This document shows positions 32,372 to 41,431 of a stretch of DNA of 64,000 nt, in pieces. The notes under the pieces are model-generated. The model saw only the letters and a list, made by a program, of their open reading frames with translations, was not told the DNA's origin and did not search any database. The translations under genes were made by a program, and so were the position numbers. Source of the DNA: Sphingomonas sp. (lineage in GTDB: Bacteria; Pseudomonadota; Alphaproteobacteria; Sphingomonadales; Sphingomonadaceae); contig NZ_JAFKLZ010000003.1 of NCBI RefSeq assembly GCF_017304615.1, positions 1 to 64,000 on the forward strand, written 5' to 3'. Every line of letters starts with the position of its first letter. The stretch's first letter is position 1.

Positions 32372-33415
32372 ATGGCTGGTCCCGCATCAGACCTATCGCG
32401 TGCCCTGGCGCGCAACGCCGAGTCGGTCTGTCGCCATTATCTCGGCGCTGGCCGGCGCGAAGGTCGATACTGGATTGCCGGCGACGCCCTGGGGTCGCCG
32501 GGGCGCAGTCTCTATGTCCGCCTGAAAGGTGACGACCATGGCAAGGGCGCGGCCGGGAAATGGACCGACGCTGCCTCGGGTGAACATGGAGACCTGCTCG
32601 ACTTGATCGGCCTCAATTGCGGGCACCGCGCGCTCGCCGAGACCATCGAGGAAGCACGCACTTTCCTGTCCTTGCCGCGCGAGCTGCCTGACTTCGATCG
32701 GCAAGAACCTCGGCCGCCAGCCGGATCGCGCAAGGCCGCCAGCCGGCTGTTCGCGGCATCGAAGCCGATCGCCCGCACGCTTGCCGAGACCTATCTTCGC
32801 CATCGCGCCATTGCCGGCACGCGATCGGAACGCTGGCTACGATTTCATCCCCGCTGCTGGTATCGCGCCAATGAGGATGACGCGCCAGACACACCGCATG
32901 CCTTTCCGGCACTGATCGCAGCGGTGACCGACCTCGATGGGACTATCACGGGAGTCCATCGCACCTGGCTCGATGCCGAGGGCACCGACAAGGCGACGGT
33001 CGCAACGCCGCGCCGGGCGATGGGCGATCTGCTCGGGCATGGCGTCCGGTTCGGGGCAACAGGGCCGGTCATGATTGCCGGCGAAGGCATCGAGACGATG
33101 CTGTCACTGCGCATGGCGATCCCTCCATTGGCGATGATCGCCGGCCTGTCCGCCCCTCATCTCGCCGCGATAGCCTTCCCGCCTGAGCTGCAGCGCCTTT
33201 ATGTCGCACGTGACGACGATCCCGCCGGCGCTCATGCGGTGACGACATTGACCGAGCGCACCGATGCGTTCGGCATCGCGATGATCGTGCTCGAGCCCCA
33301 GCTTGACGACTTCAATGCTGACCTTCGCCTGATGGGGCTCGACCGGCTTCGCGCACATCTTGCCCGCCAGCTCATCCCCGAAGATCGTGCGCGCTTTCTC
33401 CTGTCCGCGGGTTGA
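32372..33415 (+). CDS. Toprim-domain primase-like protein
   Basis: A 347-residue protein. ATG 32372 is preceded by GGAGGAG. The N-terminus (ESVCRHYLGAGRREGRYW; GDHGDLLDLIG-like EHGDLLDLIGLNC) is primase-like without a visible zinc finger. The C-terminal Toprim domain has the acidic Glu in MIAGEGIETMLSLRMA and the DxD-like RLYVARDDDPAGAHAV. Such genes follow ParB-like genes in conjugative elements and probably prime DNA synthesis after transfer. Confidence 0.85.
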   Translation: MAGPASDLSRALARNAESVCRHYLGAGRREGRYWIAGDALGSPGRSLYVRLKGDDHGKGAAGKWTDAASGEHGDLLDLIGLNCGHRALAETIEEARTFLSLPRELPDFDRQEPRPPAGSRKAASRLFAASKPIARTLAETYLRHRAIAGTRSERWLRFHPRCWYRANEDDAPDTPHAFPALIAAVTDLDGTITGVHRTWLDAEGTDKATVATPRRAMGDLLGHGVRFGATGPVMIAGEGIETMLSLRMAIPPLAMIAGLSAPHLAAIAFPPELQRLYVARDDDPAGAHAVTTLTERTDAFGIAMIVLEPQLDDFNADLRLMGLDRLRAHLARQLIPEDRARFLLSAG

Positions 33416-33752
33416 GGCCGGCAAGAGCGAGGGACGGCAGCGGCGTCATCGGGGCATCCGGGACGGACCGATGCTGCCTCACGTCGACGAAGAGCCGCGC
33501 CTGTCGGCCTTCTTGAGAGGGCGACTGGAACGGCAGGCGGGCCTGCCGCGCAACGGCTGCGCCGCGACTATTTTCCGCCGCGTCCCCTTCGGGGTCCGCT
33601 TTGCATCGCGAAACAAAATAGCCGCGCTTCGCCGTCCTCCGCTTTGCTTCGGCCCCCGTCGCTTCGCTCGGGCGTGCACGCCCGGTCCGCCCACCGTCCT
33701 GTCGTCGCCACGAAGGCCGCGAGAGGCGCGGTCAAACGACGAGGCGACCACC
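33416..33752. other. GC-rich region without a recognisable gene
   Basis: 337 bp between the Toprim and DUF2493 genes. Open frames exist only through stop-codon depletion. Repeated TTCGC-type blocks (CGCTTCGCCGTC, GCTTTGCTTCGG, GTCGCTTCGCTCGG) suggest hairpins in a long leader of the DUF2493 gene. Confidence 0.45.
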
Positions 33753-34679
33753 ATGACAACCGACCCCGAACGTCCCGACGAACCCGAGCACGAGGAATCC
33801 TCGCTCTCCCATCTCCTCCAGGAACTTGAACTTTACGGGCGCAGACCCTTCGAGGACGAGGCCGACCCGAGACCCTTGCCCGAAGGCCGACTGGTCGAGG
33901 CCGCAGCGGCAGACACGTTCGACGCGATGGCCGCCTGTCTGCAGGACACTCGCCTGGAGCCCGATCTCGAAGATTTGCTCTGGGGGTTCACCAACGTGTT
34001 CCACCGGGCCGGAGAACGCGTCGAACGCGAGCTCGATCGCAACGAGCTGGCGCAGAAGCAACTCCAGCGCGAGCAGGACGGGAGCGAGGTCAGGTCGGTC
34101 GAGCTAGAAACCGCGATCGCCGAAGGCCGCACGATGATCGAGCGCCGCGACGCGATGGAAGCCTTCCGCGAAGCGTTCGCCGACCAGTTCCGCACCCATC
34201 TTCGCAAAGCCTGGATCCCGCGATCGGGATCGATGGTGAACCGCAAGGCGCTTACCGCCAGCATCGTCGACAGCCGGGATTTCATCAACGCCCGTCGCTG
34301 GACCGAAAGCCAGGTGCTGATCCCGTCAGGGGAACGCGTCTATCTCTCCGGAGGCGCCAGCTACAATGATCACCGCATGATCTGGTCGGTGCTCGACAGC
34401 GTGCTCGCCAAGCATCCGACGATGGTCCTGATGCACGGCGGATCGAAGACGGGTGCCGAAAAGATCGCATCGCTCTGGGCAAACCAGCGCAATGTCCCGC
34501 AGATTCCGTTCGCCCCGGACTTTGCGAAGCACAGCAAATCCTCAGCGCCCTTCAAGCGCAACGACGTCGTGCTCGCGACCCTTCCGGTCGGGATCATCCT
34601 GTTTCCGGGTGGCGGCATCCAGGAGAATCTGTTCGACAAGGCCCGCAAGATGGGCATCCCGGTCTGGCGATTCGGATGA
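33753..34679 (+). CDS. DUF2493 (SLOG/YspA-like) protein
   Basis: A 308-residue protein from ATG 33753. The first 170 residues are acidic and helical (LLQELELYGRRPFEDEADPR). The C-terminal part is a Rossmann-like SLOG domain: RVYLSGGASYNDHRMIWSVL, MVLMHGGSKTGAEKIASLWA, VGIILFPGGGIQENLFDKAR. SLOG proteins bind nucleotides or their derivatives. DUF2493 genes are standard cargo of alphaproteobacterial conjugative elements, but the function is not established. Confidence 0.85.
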   Translation: MTTDPERPDEPEHEESSLSHLLQELELYGRRPFEDEADPRPLPEGRLVEAAAADTFDAMAACLQDTRLEPDLEDLLWGFTNVFHRAGERVERELDRNELAQKQLQREQDGSEVRSVELETAIAEGRTMIERRDAMEAFREAFADQFRTHLRKAWIPRSGSMVNRKALTASIVDSRDFINARRWTESQVLIPSGERVYLSGGASYNDHRMIWSVLDSVLAKHPTMVLMHGGSKTGAEKIASLWANQRNVPQIPFAPDFAKHSKSSAPFKRNDVVLATLPVGIILFPGGGIQENLFDKARKMGIPVWRFG

Positions 34680-34721
34680 CGGCCGCCATATGCGCATGGC
34701 GCCTTTAGTCGAGACGCGCAC

Positions 34722-34928
34722 TCACCGCCGGCATCGGCGGACAACGGATTTAGGCTGACCACAAGTGGCGCATTCGGCGGTCGTGCGTTCATAGCCACGC
34801 TGACCGGCGAGCTCGCGGGTGCGCTGGCTCGCCTGATGGAGCGCCGCCAGATGGAGGCGCTCGACAATGCATTCGTCGCAAATCGGCACGGGCGCGAGCC
34901 TGGTGATCAATGCTTCGACTCGATCCAT
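34722..34928 (-). CDS. Small zinc-ribbon-like protein
   Basis: A 68-residue protein from ATG 34928; the frame extends upstream to 35081. Two Cys pairs (ICDECIVERL and CATCGQPKSV) separated by about 30 residues can bind zinc. Between them is a basic helix (LHLAALHQASQRTRELAGQR). The upstream part of the frame looks less protein-like. It is an uncharacterised island gene, perhaps a DNA- or RNA-binding regulator. Confidence 0.55.
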   Translation of the reverse strand: MDRVEALITRLAPVPICDECIVERLHLAALHQASQRTRELAGQRGYERTTAECATCGQPKSVVRRCRR

Positions 34929-35324
34929 GTACGCACTCGATCTCCCAAGCCGATCATAGAAGCAAATCGCAGCCGGGCGGGAAAGATCGGATCGGACGAC
35001 CGCACCGACCGGCGTGGCAGACATCCTTGCCGATAGAACCGTCTGGACGTGTTCCCGGTGCCCGAAAATCGCCAAGCCCATATCCTCATGGTTTCAACCG
35101 AGACGTACCCCTTTTGGCTATCCGCGGAACCTCTCCCCGCTCTTGGCGCTAGTCCTTTCCGCCCTCCGGCCTTCCACGATCAACCCGTAAAGGGTCCGCT
35201 ATGCTTTGCATGCGGCCGCTAATCGGCTGCGCCTCCTGACGCGGTGATCGCAGCCGGACGCCGGATGCGTCGGCGTCTGTCGAGCGGGGAGAGGCCCCGC
35301 TCCGGAAAACGACGGGAGCCGGTC
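34929..35324. other. Mostly non-coding region before the RIT element
   Basis: 396 bp in which I see no confident gene. It may contain the N-terminal extension of the zinc-ribbon frame (to 35081) and the promoter of the small gene at 35325. GCGGGGAGAGGCCCCGC at 35284-35300 is a short GC-rich hairpin. Confidence 0.4.
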
Positions 35325-35492
35325 ATGTCACTCGAAACCGCACAACGCTACGCATGGAACCTGGCGTGCACGCTCAAGGTCATCATCATCCTGATCGAGA
35401 CCGATGACGGTTACAACGCGATGCCGAGTGATGATTACGACGGTGACGCCGATCATGTCGTTCGCGATTATGACCCCTGGGAGATTATGTAG
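35325..35492 (+). CDS. Small acidic protein ending inside the RIT inverted repeat
   Basis: A 55-residue protein (MSLETAQRYAWNLACTLKVI then IILIETDDGYNAMPSDDYDG). The last ten codons (RDYDPWEIM, stop) lie in the left RIT end, which starts at 35463. The same codons reappear on the minus strand at the right end (45630-45659). The C-terminus is therefore probably supplied by the mobile element, and the original gene may have been longer. Function unknown. Confidence 0.55.
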   Translation: MSLETAQRYAWNLACTLKVIIILIETDDGYNAMPSDDYDGDADHVVRDYDPWEIM

Positions 35493-35559
35493 ACCCCGCT
35501 GGGCGTTGCCCATCCGGCCGGGCGTCTAGCCCGGCCGGACTGCACATAATCAAAGCGCC
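35463..35559 (+). repeat. Left 97-bp end of the RIT element
   Basis: Starts CGCGATTATGACCCCTGGGA and ends CACATAATCAAAGCGCC. It contains the perfect hairpin CCGGCCGGGC-GTCTA-GCCCGGCCGG and the outer GATTATG/CATAATC arms. It overlaps the stop of the third recombinase gene and the 3' end of the 55-residue gene. Confidence 0.85.
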
Positions 35560-36560
35560 TGAAGGAAGGCCATCAGATGATCGGGTGCCCGATACCGCGA
35601 TGTCGGGGCGTCGATCGGCTGTAACCTGCTGAGCGCTTCTTCCTTCATGGTCAGATCCGCCTCCAGATAGATGTGCGTCGTGCCGGTGCCCTCGTGCCCG
35701 AGCCACAGCGCGATCACCGTGATATCCACGCCGGCCTGCAAGAGATGCATCGCCGTTGTGTGGCGGATGGTGTGCGGCGAGATCGCTCGCCCGGCAAGCT
35801 GCGGCTGCTGACGCGTGGCGTGATCGACTGCCAGCGCGAGACGCTGTGTAACGGCAGAGCGCGATAGCCGTCCACCCGAACTGCTCGGGAAGAGGAAGTC
35901 GGACTCACCAGCTCTGCTGAGCCGGCGTATCCACGGACGGATGATCGCGGCCGTGGGTTTCCATAGCGGCGTGCTACGCCGCTTCCGGCCCTTGCCCTGC
36001 AGATGCGCGACCGGGGATACGTCGAGAACGACGTTGCCCACGCGGAGATCGATGATCTCGGACACGCGCGCTCCAGTGTTATAGAGCATCGTGAACATCG
36101 CTCGATCTCGCTGGCCGACCCAGCGTATTGGATCCGGAGCGGCGATAATCGCTTCCATCTCCGGCCTGGTCAGGAAGCCGAGCACCGCTTTATCGCATCG
36201 CTTCTGTGGGATGGCCAGGCTGCGCTCGATGGTGGCCAGGGCGGTCAGATCCTGGTGGGCAGCATATTTCAGGAACGAGCGGATCGCCGCCAGACGCGCA
36301 TTGCGGCTACGCACGGCGTTGCCGCGCTCCCGCTCGAGATGATCCAGGAAGCCAAGGATCATCTCCGCGTCGAGATCACTGAGCGTCAGACGGGTTGGCG
36401 CCTTGCCGATGGACGCTTCTGCGAACGCGAGCAGCAGCCGGAAGGTGTCCCGATAGGCTGCCACCGTGCTCGGGCTGACGGCACGATGCTTTCGCAGGTG
36501 CTCCACAAAGAAGCGTTGCAGGATAGCCGGGAACGACGCGTGGGCGGATGGCTCAACCAT
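35550..36560 (-). CDS. Tyrosine recombinase, third gene of the RIT trio (RitC)
   Basis: A 336-residue recombinase. ATG 36560 overlaps the RitB stop by 8 bp, a typical RIT gene arrangement. The N-terminal SAM-like DNA-binding domain is FFVEHLRKHRAVSPSTVAAY. Catalytic residues are in NTGARVSEIIDLR (Arg), HTIRHTTAMHLLQAG (H-x-x-R) and LGHEGTGTTHIYLEAD (His and the Tyr nucleophile). The stop lies inside the left end repeat. Confidence 0.92.
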   Translation of the reverse strand: MVEPSAHASFPAILQRFFVEHLRKHRAVSPSTVAAYRDTFRLLLAFAEASIGKAPTRLTLSDLDAEMILGFLDHLERERGNAVRSRNARLAAIRSFLKYAAHQDLTALATIERSLAIPQKRCDKAVLGFLTRPEMEAIIAAPDPIRWVGQRDRAMFTMLYNTGARVSEIIDLRVGNVVLDVSPVAHLQGKGRKRRSTPLWKPTAAIIRPWIRRLSRAGESDFLFPSSSGGRLSRSAVTQRLALAVDHATRQQPQLAGRAISPHTIRHTTAMHLLQAGVDITVIALWLGHEGTGTTHIYLEADLTMKEEALSRLQPIDAPTSRYRAPDHLMAFLQAL

Positions 36561-37518
36561 GGAGAACCTCCCCAACTTTGCTACCGAACGCTTCGAACCG
36601 CTTGCCGGCTATCGCCATGAGTTCGGGCACGGCCTGCATGTACCAATAGGTTTCACCGATGTTGACGTGGCCGACGTAGGTGGCGAGCGCCATCATAGCA
36701 TTGCCGAGGTTGCCGCCCTCTTCTTGCCAGAGCATCAGTCGGCGACAGATGAACGTATGTCGGAGATCATGGATGCGGATCGAGCGATGACCGCCACGCG
36801 CTTCGATCCTGAGTTCCGAGGTGACCTTCGAGAAGGTAGTCCGCGCTGTATCGTAGCGGAGCGCCCGCCCGCTATATTCGGAGAGGAACAGGGGAGCCGC
36901 TGCATCCATCGCGCCATATTTCGCGCGTATTGACAGATAGCTGCGCAGTGCGGTGCCAACGGTCGGATGCATGGGCACAAGGCGCGATCGGTCGAACTTC
37001 GAGTGTCGGACGATCAGCTGCGTTTGATCTGGGTCGATGTCGCCGCACGTTAGGCGGAGCGCCTCGGAGATCCGTAGGCCTGTCGATGCGAGCAAGCCCA
37101 ACAATGTCGTGAACGTCGCTGGCGTCAGTCCGCCCAACGGCCCCAGGCGGGACGCTGCATCCAGCAGCGCCTCGATTTCCGCTGGTGTATAGATGTGTGG
37201 CGCGACCCGGCGGTTTCCCCGGCCGAACGGATTGCCTTCAGGGAACACGGTGGTGGGATCGTGCTCGGCAAGGAAGCGGGCGAACGGGCGCAAGACGTTG
37301 ACACGACCGGCCCAGGTAAATGGGTCAGCGTGCAATGCCTGTTCGCGCGCCCATCGCAACACGATTGCGGGAGTCAATGCGCCGTCGTGGCCGTTCGCAT
37401 CCGCGAACCGCGCAAACGCCATGGTCAACTTGCTCGCCGTCGACAGCACGAAGCCAAGGCTGCGCCGTTCGGAAAGATACGCTTCCGCGCGCGACAGCAT
37501 GGTGCCGCAGCCGCTCAT
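36553..37518 (-). CDS. Tyrosine recombinase, second gene of the RIT trio (RitB)
   Basis: A 321-residue recombinase. ATG 37518 overlaps the RitA stop (ATGA). Catalytic positions are in ASTGLRISEALRL (Arg), IHDLRHTFICRRL (H-x-x-R, with D-L-R-H order) and YVGHVNIGETYWYMQAVPEL (His/Tyr). The length and the tight overlaps on both sides fit RitB. The three proteins are thought to act together; single members are not known to suffice. Confidence 0.92.
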   Translation of the reverse strand: MSGCGTMLSRAEAYLSERRSLGFVLSTASKLTMAFARFADANGHDGALTPAIVLRWAREQALHADPFTWAGRVNVLRPFARFLAEHDPTTVFPEGNPFGRGNRRVAPHIYTPAEIEALLDAASRLGPLGGLTPATFTTLLGLLASTGLRISEALRLTCGDIDPDQTQLIVRHSKFDRSRLVPMHPTVGTALRSYLSIRAKYGAMDAAAPLFLSEYSGRALRYDTARTTFSKVTSELRIEARGGHRSIRIHDLRHTFICRRLMLWQEEGGNLGNAMMALATYVGHVNIGETYWYMQAVPELMAIAGKRFEAFGSKVGEVLHG

Positions 37519-38747
37519 TTCGCGGCTCCCGGCCACGGCAATGCCACGGCGGCCAGTCGGGTCACGTCAACGCGAGCATAGGTCGCCGAAGTGACGATGC
37601 TACGATGACGGAGCACGTCGGCGATCTGCTTCATCGGCGTGCCGGCGTTGACCAGTCGGCTTCCCAAGGTGTGGCGAAGGATATGAACACGGGTCCGATC
37701 CCAGCCGCATCGTCGATAAGCGGTGCGGATCGCCTTTTGTACCGTTAGCCGGCCAATCGGCACGCCGAGCGGCGCCACATGCCGCACGAAGATCGAGCGG
37801 CAAGTAGTTTTCGGACGCTCATGCAGGAGATAATCGGCGATCGCCTGTCCCGTGGCCACGGGAAGTGGCAACACGTCGGCGCGTCTTCCCTTGCCCGCCG
37901 AGAGATGCAGAGTGCCCGCTCGCCAGTCGATATCGTCGAGACGAAGCCTTGCTACCTCTCCGCATCTGAGGCCCAGATCAACCAGACATCGCGCCATGGC
38001 ATATCCCCGGCACGGCGACGAACAGGGCATGTCGAACGATGCGAAGAGCTCAACCAGTTCATCGTGCGACAAAACCTCCGGCAACGATGTATCACGCCAA
38101 TAGGCGGGGCGTGGCACCGCTCGCTTCAGATTGGCGACCTGATCGCCGAGGAGCTCCCGGTAACGAAACCAGCACTGCAACGCGCCGCCCATCACACGGA
38201 TGGTATTTGCGCTCGCACCGGGCTCGCCGATCACGAAACCGCGAACATCGGAAGCACTGATCGATGCGAGCATGATCGGCCTGCAGCCAAACTGCGCTCG
38301 GAGGAAGCGACGTATGATCCGGCACCGGTGGTCGCGTGTCCCCTGGGACAAACCCCATATATCAGCCATCCTGCGATCGAAGCCGGATAACTCGCGTGCG
38401 ATCTCATCATCGCTCGGCATCGCGGCTATTCCCTGCGCGCGCAGAAGACGGAGGAGAAGGTTGAGGGCAGCTCGTACCTCGATCATCCGGAGCGGCACCG
38501 GCCGCGGGCACGTGCATCGCGGCAGATGTTCCGACAAAAAGCGCTTGATCACCGCCTCGTCAACATCGCCCGCCGCTTGGTCTTCGCGGCCGAGCCATTG
38601 CCCGAAGTGGACTATGGTGGCGAGATAGCGGCGGCGACGCTCATTATATCGTGCTGCGAGCAGATGCTCGCGATAGAGCGGTAGGACATCCGCAAAGACG
38701 TTCGTCGGATCTTCGGTCCGAAGCTGAAGCATGAGGGGTGTGGTCAT
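37515..38747 (-). CDS. Tyrosine recombinase, first gene of the RIT trio (RitA)
   Basis: A 410-residue recombinase, the largest of the trio as usual. ATG 38747 is preferred (MTTPLMLQLRTEDPTNVFAD); the frame could start up to 38816. The N-terminal part contains a CTCPRP segment. The catalytic domain has DLGLRCGEVARLRLDDIDW (Arg), HILRHTLGSRLVNAG (H-x-x-R) and RHRSIVTSATYARVDVTRL (His/Tyr). It begins the operon that runs toward the left end. Confidence 0.92.
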   Translation of the reverse strand: MTTPLMLQLRTEDPTNVFADVLPLYREHLLAARYNERRRRYLATIVHFGQWLGREDQAAGDVDEAVIKRFLSEHLPRCTCPRPVPLRMIEVRAALNLLLRLLRAQGIAAMPSDDEIARELSGFDRRMADIWGLSQGTRDHRCRIIRRFLRAQFGCRPIMLASISASDVRGFVIGEPGASANTIRVMGGALQCWFRYRELLGDQVANLKRAVPRPAYWRDTSLPEVLSHDELVELFASFDMPCSSPCRGYAMARCLVDLGLRCGEVARLRLDDIDWRAGTLHLSAGKGRRADVLPLPVATGQAIADYLLHERPKTTCRSIFVRHVAPLGVPIGRLTVQKAIRTAYRRCGWDRTRVHILRHTLGSRLVNAGTPMKQIADVLRHRSIVTSATYARVDVTRLAAVALPWPGAAK

Positions 38748-39064
38748 TGTCTGATCTCCCATTGAAGAGAGATCGAGTTTGGAGCCGCGAATAGGTGTTG
38801 CACAAACGCTTGTCACGTTGCCCGATCAACAGGAACAGCAAAGTCGGGGAGATACCCGCCGTTCCCAGCAAGGTCGTCAAACGTCGGCTTCCAGCAGGAG
38901 CTGACATCCGCAATGCGCCCGCGTCGTTCGGGTGAGTGAACCGTTCTGCTGCTGTTTGGAAGGACCAGTTTAAGACTAAATAGCGCCCGCAGCTTTGAAC
39001 TTGAGATGTCTGCCTTGTGCAAGCTTACGGTTGAGCACCCGCATTGATTGCGATGACGAGCGCC
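38748..39064. other. Intergenic region upstream of the RIT operon
   Basis: 317 bp between the recombinase operon start and the stop of the TonB receptor gene. I see no gene and no copy of the 97-bp RIT end. It must hold the promoter for the trio. Confidence 0.5.
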
Positions 39065-41344
39065 TCAAAACGAAACCGTCGCGCGGGCATAATATTCGCG
39101 GCCGTTGGTGCCGAGCCCGCCGACTTCGGGATATTGCAGGCTGCCGCCCTGGCTGAGCGCGCGGTCGATGATCTTGTCGGGATAGGCATCGCCGAGGTTG
39201 AGCACGCCGAACGTCATGTCGAAACCGTGGGCCACGCGGACCGTGCCGGCAAGGTCGACAGTGGTGACGGGCGCGAACACCTGTTCGGTGATCAGCGAGA
39301 TCGCCTTGAACTTGCCGAAGCGCACGACATCGGCATTGAGCGTGAAGGCGCCCAGCGCCACGCTGCCCGAAGCGGTGAGCTTGTCCTCGGGCTGTGCCGT
39401 GGTCAGCAGGTCCAGCGCCATCGTGCCGAGCAGCGGCAACGCCGGCACGACCGCATTCTTCGCAAGTTTGTCGATATCCGTCTTGGCCTTGGCATATCCC
39501 AGCCCGAGATCGAGCTTCGCGCCACCGACACGACCGCCCCAGCGGCCGACGATCTCGAAACCGTTAGTGGTGGTGTCGAGCGCGTTGGTGAAGAAGCGCG
39601 CCTGGCTGGCATTGGTGATATTGGCCGCCTTCAGCACGGCGGTGACGGCGGCACCACTCAACGTGTCGCTGAGCGCAATGCGGTCCTTGATCTCGATATG
39701 AAAGGCATCGGCGGTGAGCGTGAAACCGCCGCCCGGCGTCAGCACCATGCCTCCGCTCAGGTTGCGCGATTTCTCGCGGCGCAGCGGCTGCGCGCCAAGC
39801 GCCCTGGCGACCGGATCGGCCACGGCGAAGGTGCCGATATTGACGAGCACACCGCCGCTCGACTGGCTGGTGACGGTGCTGAAACCAGTTTGTTGCAGTG
39901 AGGGCGCGCGAAAGCCGGTCGAGGCGGTCGCACGGAAAGCAATGAACGATGTCGGCTTCAGGAAGGCGCTGACCTTGCCTGTCACCGCGCTGCCGAAATC
40001 GCTATAGTGTTCGTAGCGGACCGCGCCACCGAGCGTCAGGATCGAAACCGGCTTCAGTTCGGCATCGAGGAACCCGCTGACGGCGTTGCGACCGAGATGC
40101 ACCGGGCTGGGCGGATTATAGCCCGGAAAACCCTGCGCGCCCGCGCCGGCGAACGACGCCGCCTCGCCCGAGCGGATGTCGTAGTGCTCGTGGCGATGCT
40201 CGACGCCCACGGCGATGTTGCCGCCAGCGAGCAGCGCGATCTTGGTGCTGACGGTCAGATTGGCGACGTTTTGAAAGTAGCTGGAACCACCGGCATCGAA
40301 GCGCGTCGGGCTGGCCGCGCCGAGCGAGGTGTTGGCGGTGTCCTTTGCGGCGAACTGCGCATCGTTATAGCCGACCGTGTCGCTGAGATCCCAGGAAAGG
40401 CCGCTCGCCGTGCCGCGAATGCCGATCGTGCCGCCGGCATCATCCTGGTTGAGCACGATATGCGGCACGAAACCGTTGGGATACAGCACCGAAATGCCGG
40501 GCGCGCGGAACTGCGCCGGGCTGGTCGAGCCGCGGTGCGAATATATCGCATCGGCATAAAGGTCAGCCCCGCCAAGATCGTAGCGGCCGTTGAGTGCGGT
40601 GCTGATATCAAGCGAGTCGGGATCGCCCTGCTCGCCAGTGATCCGCCCGTAACGGCTGTCGATCGCCACGCGGTTGGTGGTCGCGTGCGAGCGCACTTCG
40701 GCAGTGAGGTTGAGGCTGCCACGCTCGCCTAGCCGCAGACCCTTGTTGACGGTCGCGATATATTGCGCGCCGTCGCCCGCGCTGGACAGGCCCGACTGGC
40801 CGGAGACCATACCGCCATGATCGGCGGATTTGAGCACGATGTTGATGACGCCGGCGATCGCATCCGATCCATATTGTGCGGCGGCACCGTCACGCAGCAC
40901 CTCGATCCGCTCGATGGCGGCGATCGGAATGGTGCCGAGATCGACCGGCACGGAGCCGCGCCCGATCACGTTGTTGAAATTGACCACCGACGAACTGTGC
41001 CAGCGCTTGCCGTTGACGAGCACCAGCACTTGGTCAGGCGACAGGCCCCGCAACGATGCCGCGCGGGTGTTGGCGGCGGACGGGCCGGTCGCGGTGCGCG
41101 GATAGTTGAACGAAGGCGCGATGAACTGGAGCGCGCGCGGCAGATCGGTCAGCCCGCGCCGGGTGAGATCGGCGCCGCTATAGACGTCGACCGGCGCGGC
41201 GGATGTTTCGGGAGAGCGGCCGGCCGCGCGCGTACCGACGATGACGATTTCATCGGATGTGGCGGTGCCGTCATCGGTCTGCTGGGCGGCTGCTGGACTG
41301 GCGGCGGCAATACCGACGCAGATGAACATTGGCAACGAACGCAT
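39065..41344 (-). CDS. TonB-dependent receptor, cargo cluster A
   Basis: A 759-residue outer-membrane transporter. A Sec signal (MRSLPMFICVGIAAASPAAA) is followed by the plug domain (DEIVIVGTRAAGRSPETS; LRGLSPDQVLVLVNGKRWH; IAAIERIEVLRDGAAAQYGS then DAIAGVINIVLK) and a 22-strand-type barrel ending in YYARATVSF with the terminal Phe. It is clearly homologous to the receptor at 56213-58498 (same motifs, about 60% alike by eye) but diverged. The ligand is probably the substrate of the neighbouring phosphoesterases. It is last in the minus-strand operon MPE-MFS-receptor. Confidence 0.93.
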   Translation of the reverse strand: MRSLPMFICVGIAAASPAAAQQTDDGTATSDEIVIVGTRAAGRSPETSAAPVDVYSGADLTRRGLTDLPRALQFIAPSFNYPRTATGPSAANTRAASLRGLSPDQVLVLVNGKRWHSSSVVNFNNVIGRGSVPVDLGTIPIAAIERIEVLRDGAAAQYGSDAIAGVINIVLKSADHGGMVSGQSGLSSAGDGAQYIATVNKGLRLGERGSLNLTAEVRSHATTNRVAIDSRYGRITGEQGDPDSLDISTALNGRYDLGGADLYADAIYSHRGSTSPAQFRAPGISVLYPNGFVPHIVLNQDDAGGTIGIRGTASGLSWDLSDTVGYNDAQFAAKDTANTSLGAASPTRFDAGGSSYFQNVANLTVSTKIALLAGGNIAVGVEHRHEHYDIRSGEAASFAGAGAQGFPGYNPPSPVHLGRNAVSGFLDAELKPVSILTLGGAVRYEHYSDFGSAVTGKVSAFLKPTSFIAFRATASTGFRAPSLQQTGFSTVTSQSSGGVLVNIGTFAVADPVARALGAQPLRREKSRNLSGGMVLTPGGGFTLTADAFHIEIKDRIALSDTLSGAAVTAVLKAANITNASQARFFTNALDTTTNGFEIVGRWGGRVGGAKLDLGLGYAKAKTDIDKLAKNAVVPALPLLGTMALDLLTTAQPEDKLTASGSVALGAFTLNADVVRFGKFKAISLITEQVFAPVTTVDLAGTVRVAHGFDMTFGVLNLGDAYPDKIIDRALSQGGSLQYPEVGGLGTNGREYYARATVSF

Positions 41345-41431
41345 CGATCTTCCCCCTTCAAGGTTGATGGCGCGGGAATAGCGGTGGCGCGGCGCGGCGA
41401 ATAACGCACAGCTTCGCAGCCGCGTTGTGCG

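Noticed and set aside
35550..38747. Integron or phage integrase for the island
   Set aside because: Three mutually overlapping tyrosine recombinases with 97-bp inverted ends define a RIT element. They are 10 kb from tRNA-Arg and not oriented as its integrase.
38748..39064. Second RIT end next to the first recombinase gene
   Set aside because: Searched by eye for the GATTATG, CATAATC and CCGGCCGG blocks of the 97-bp end; none occur here.
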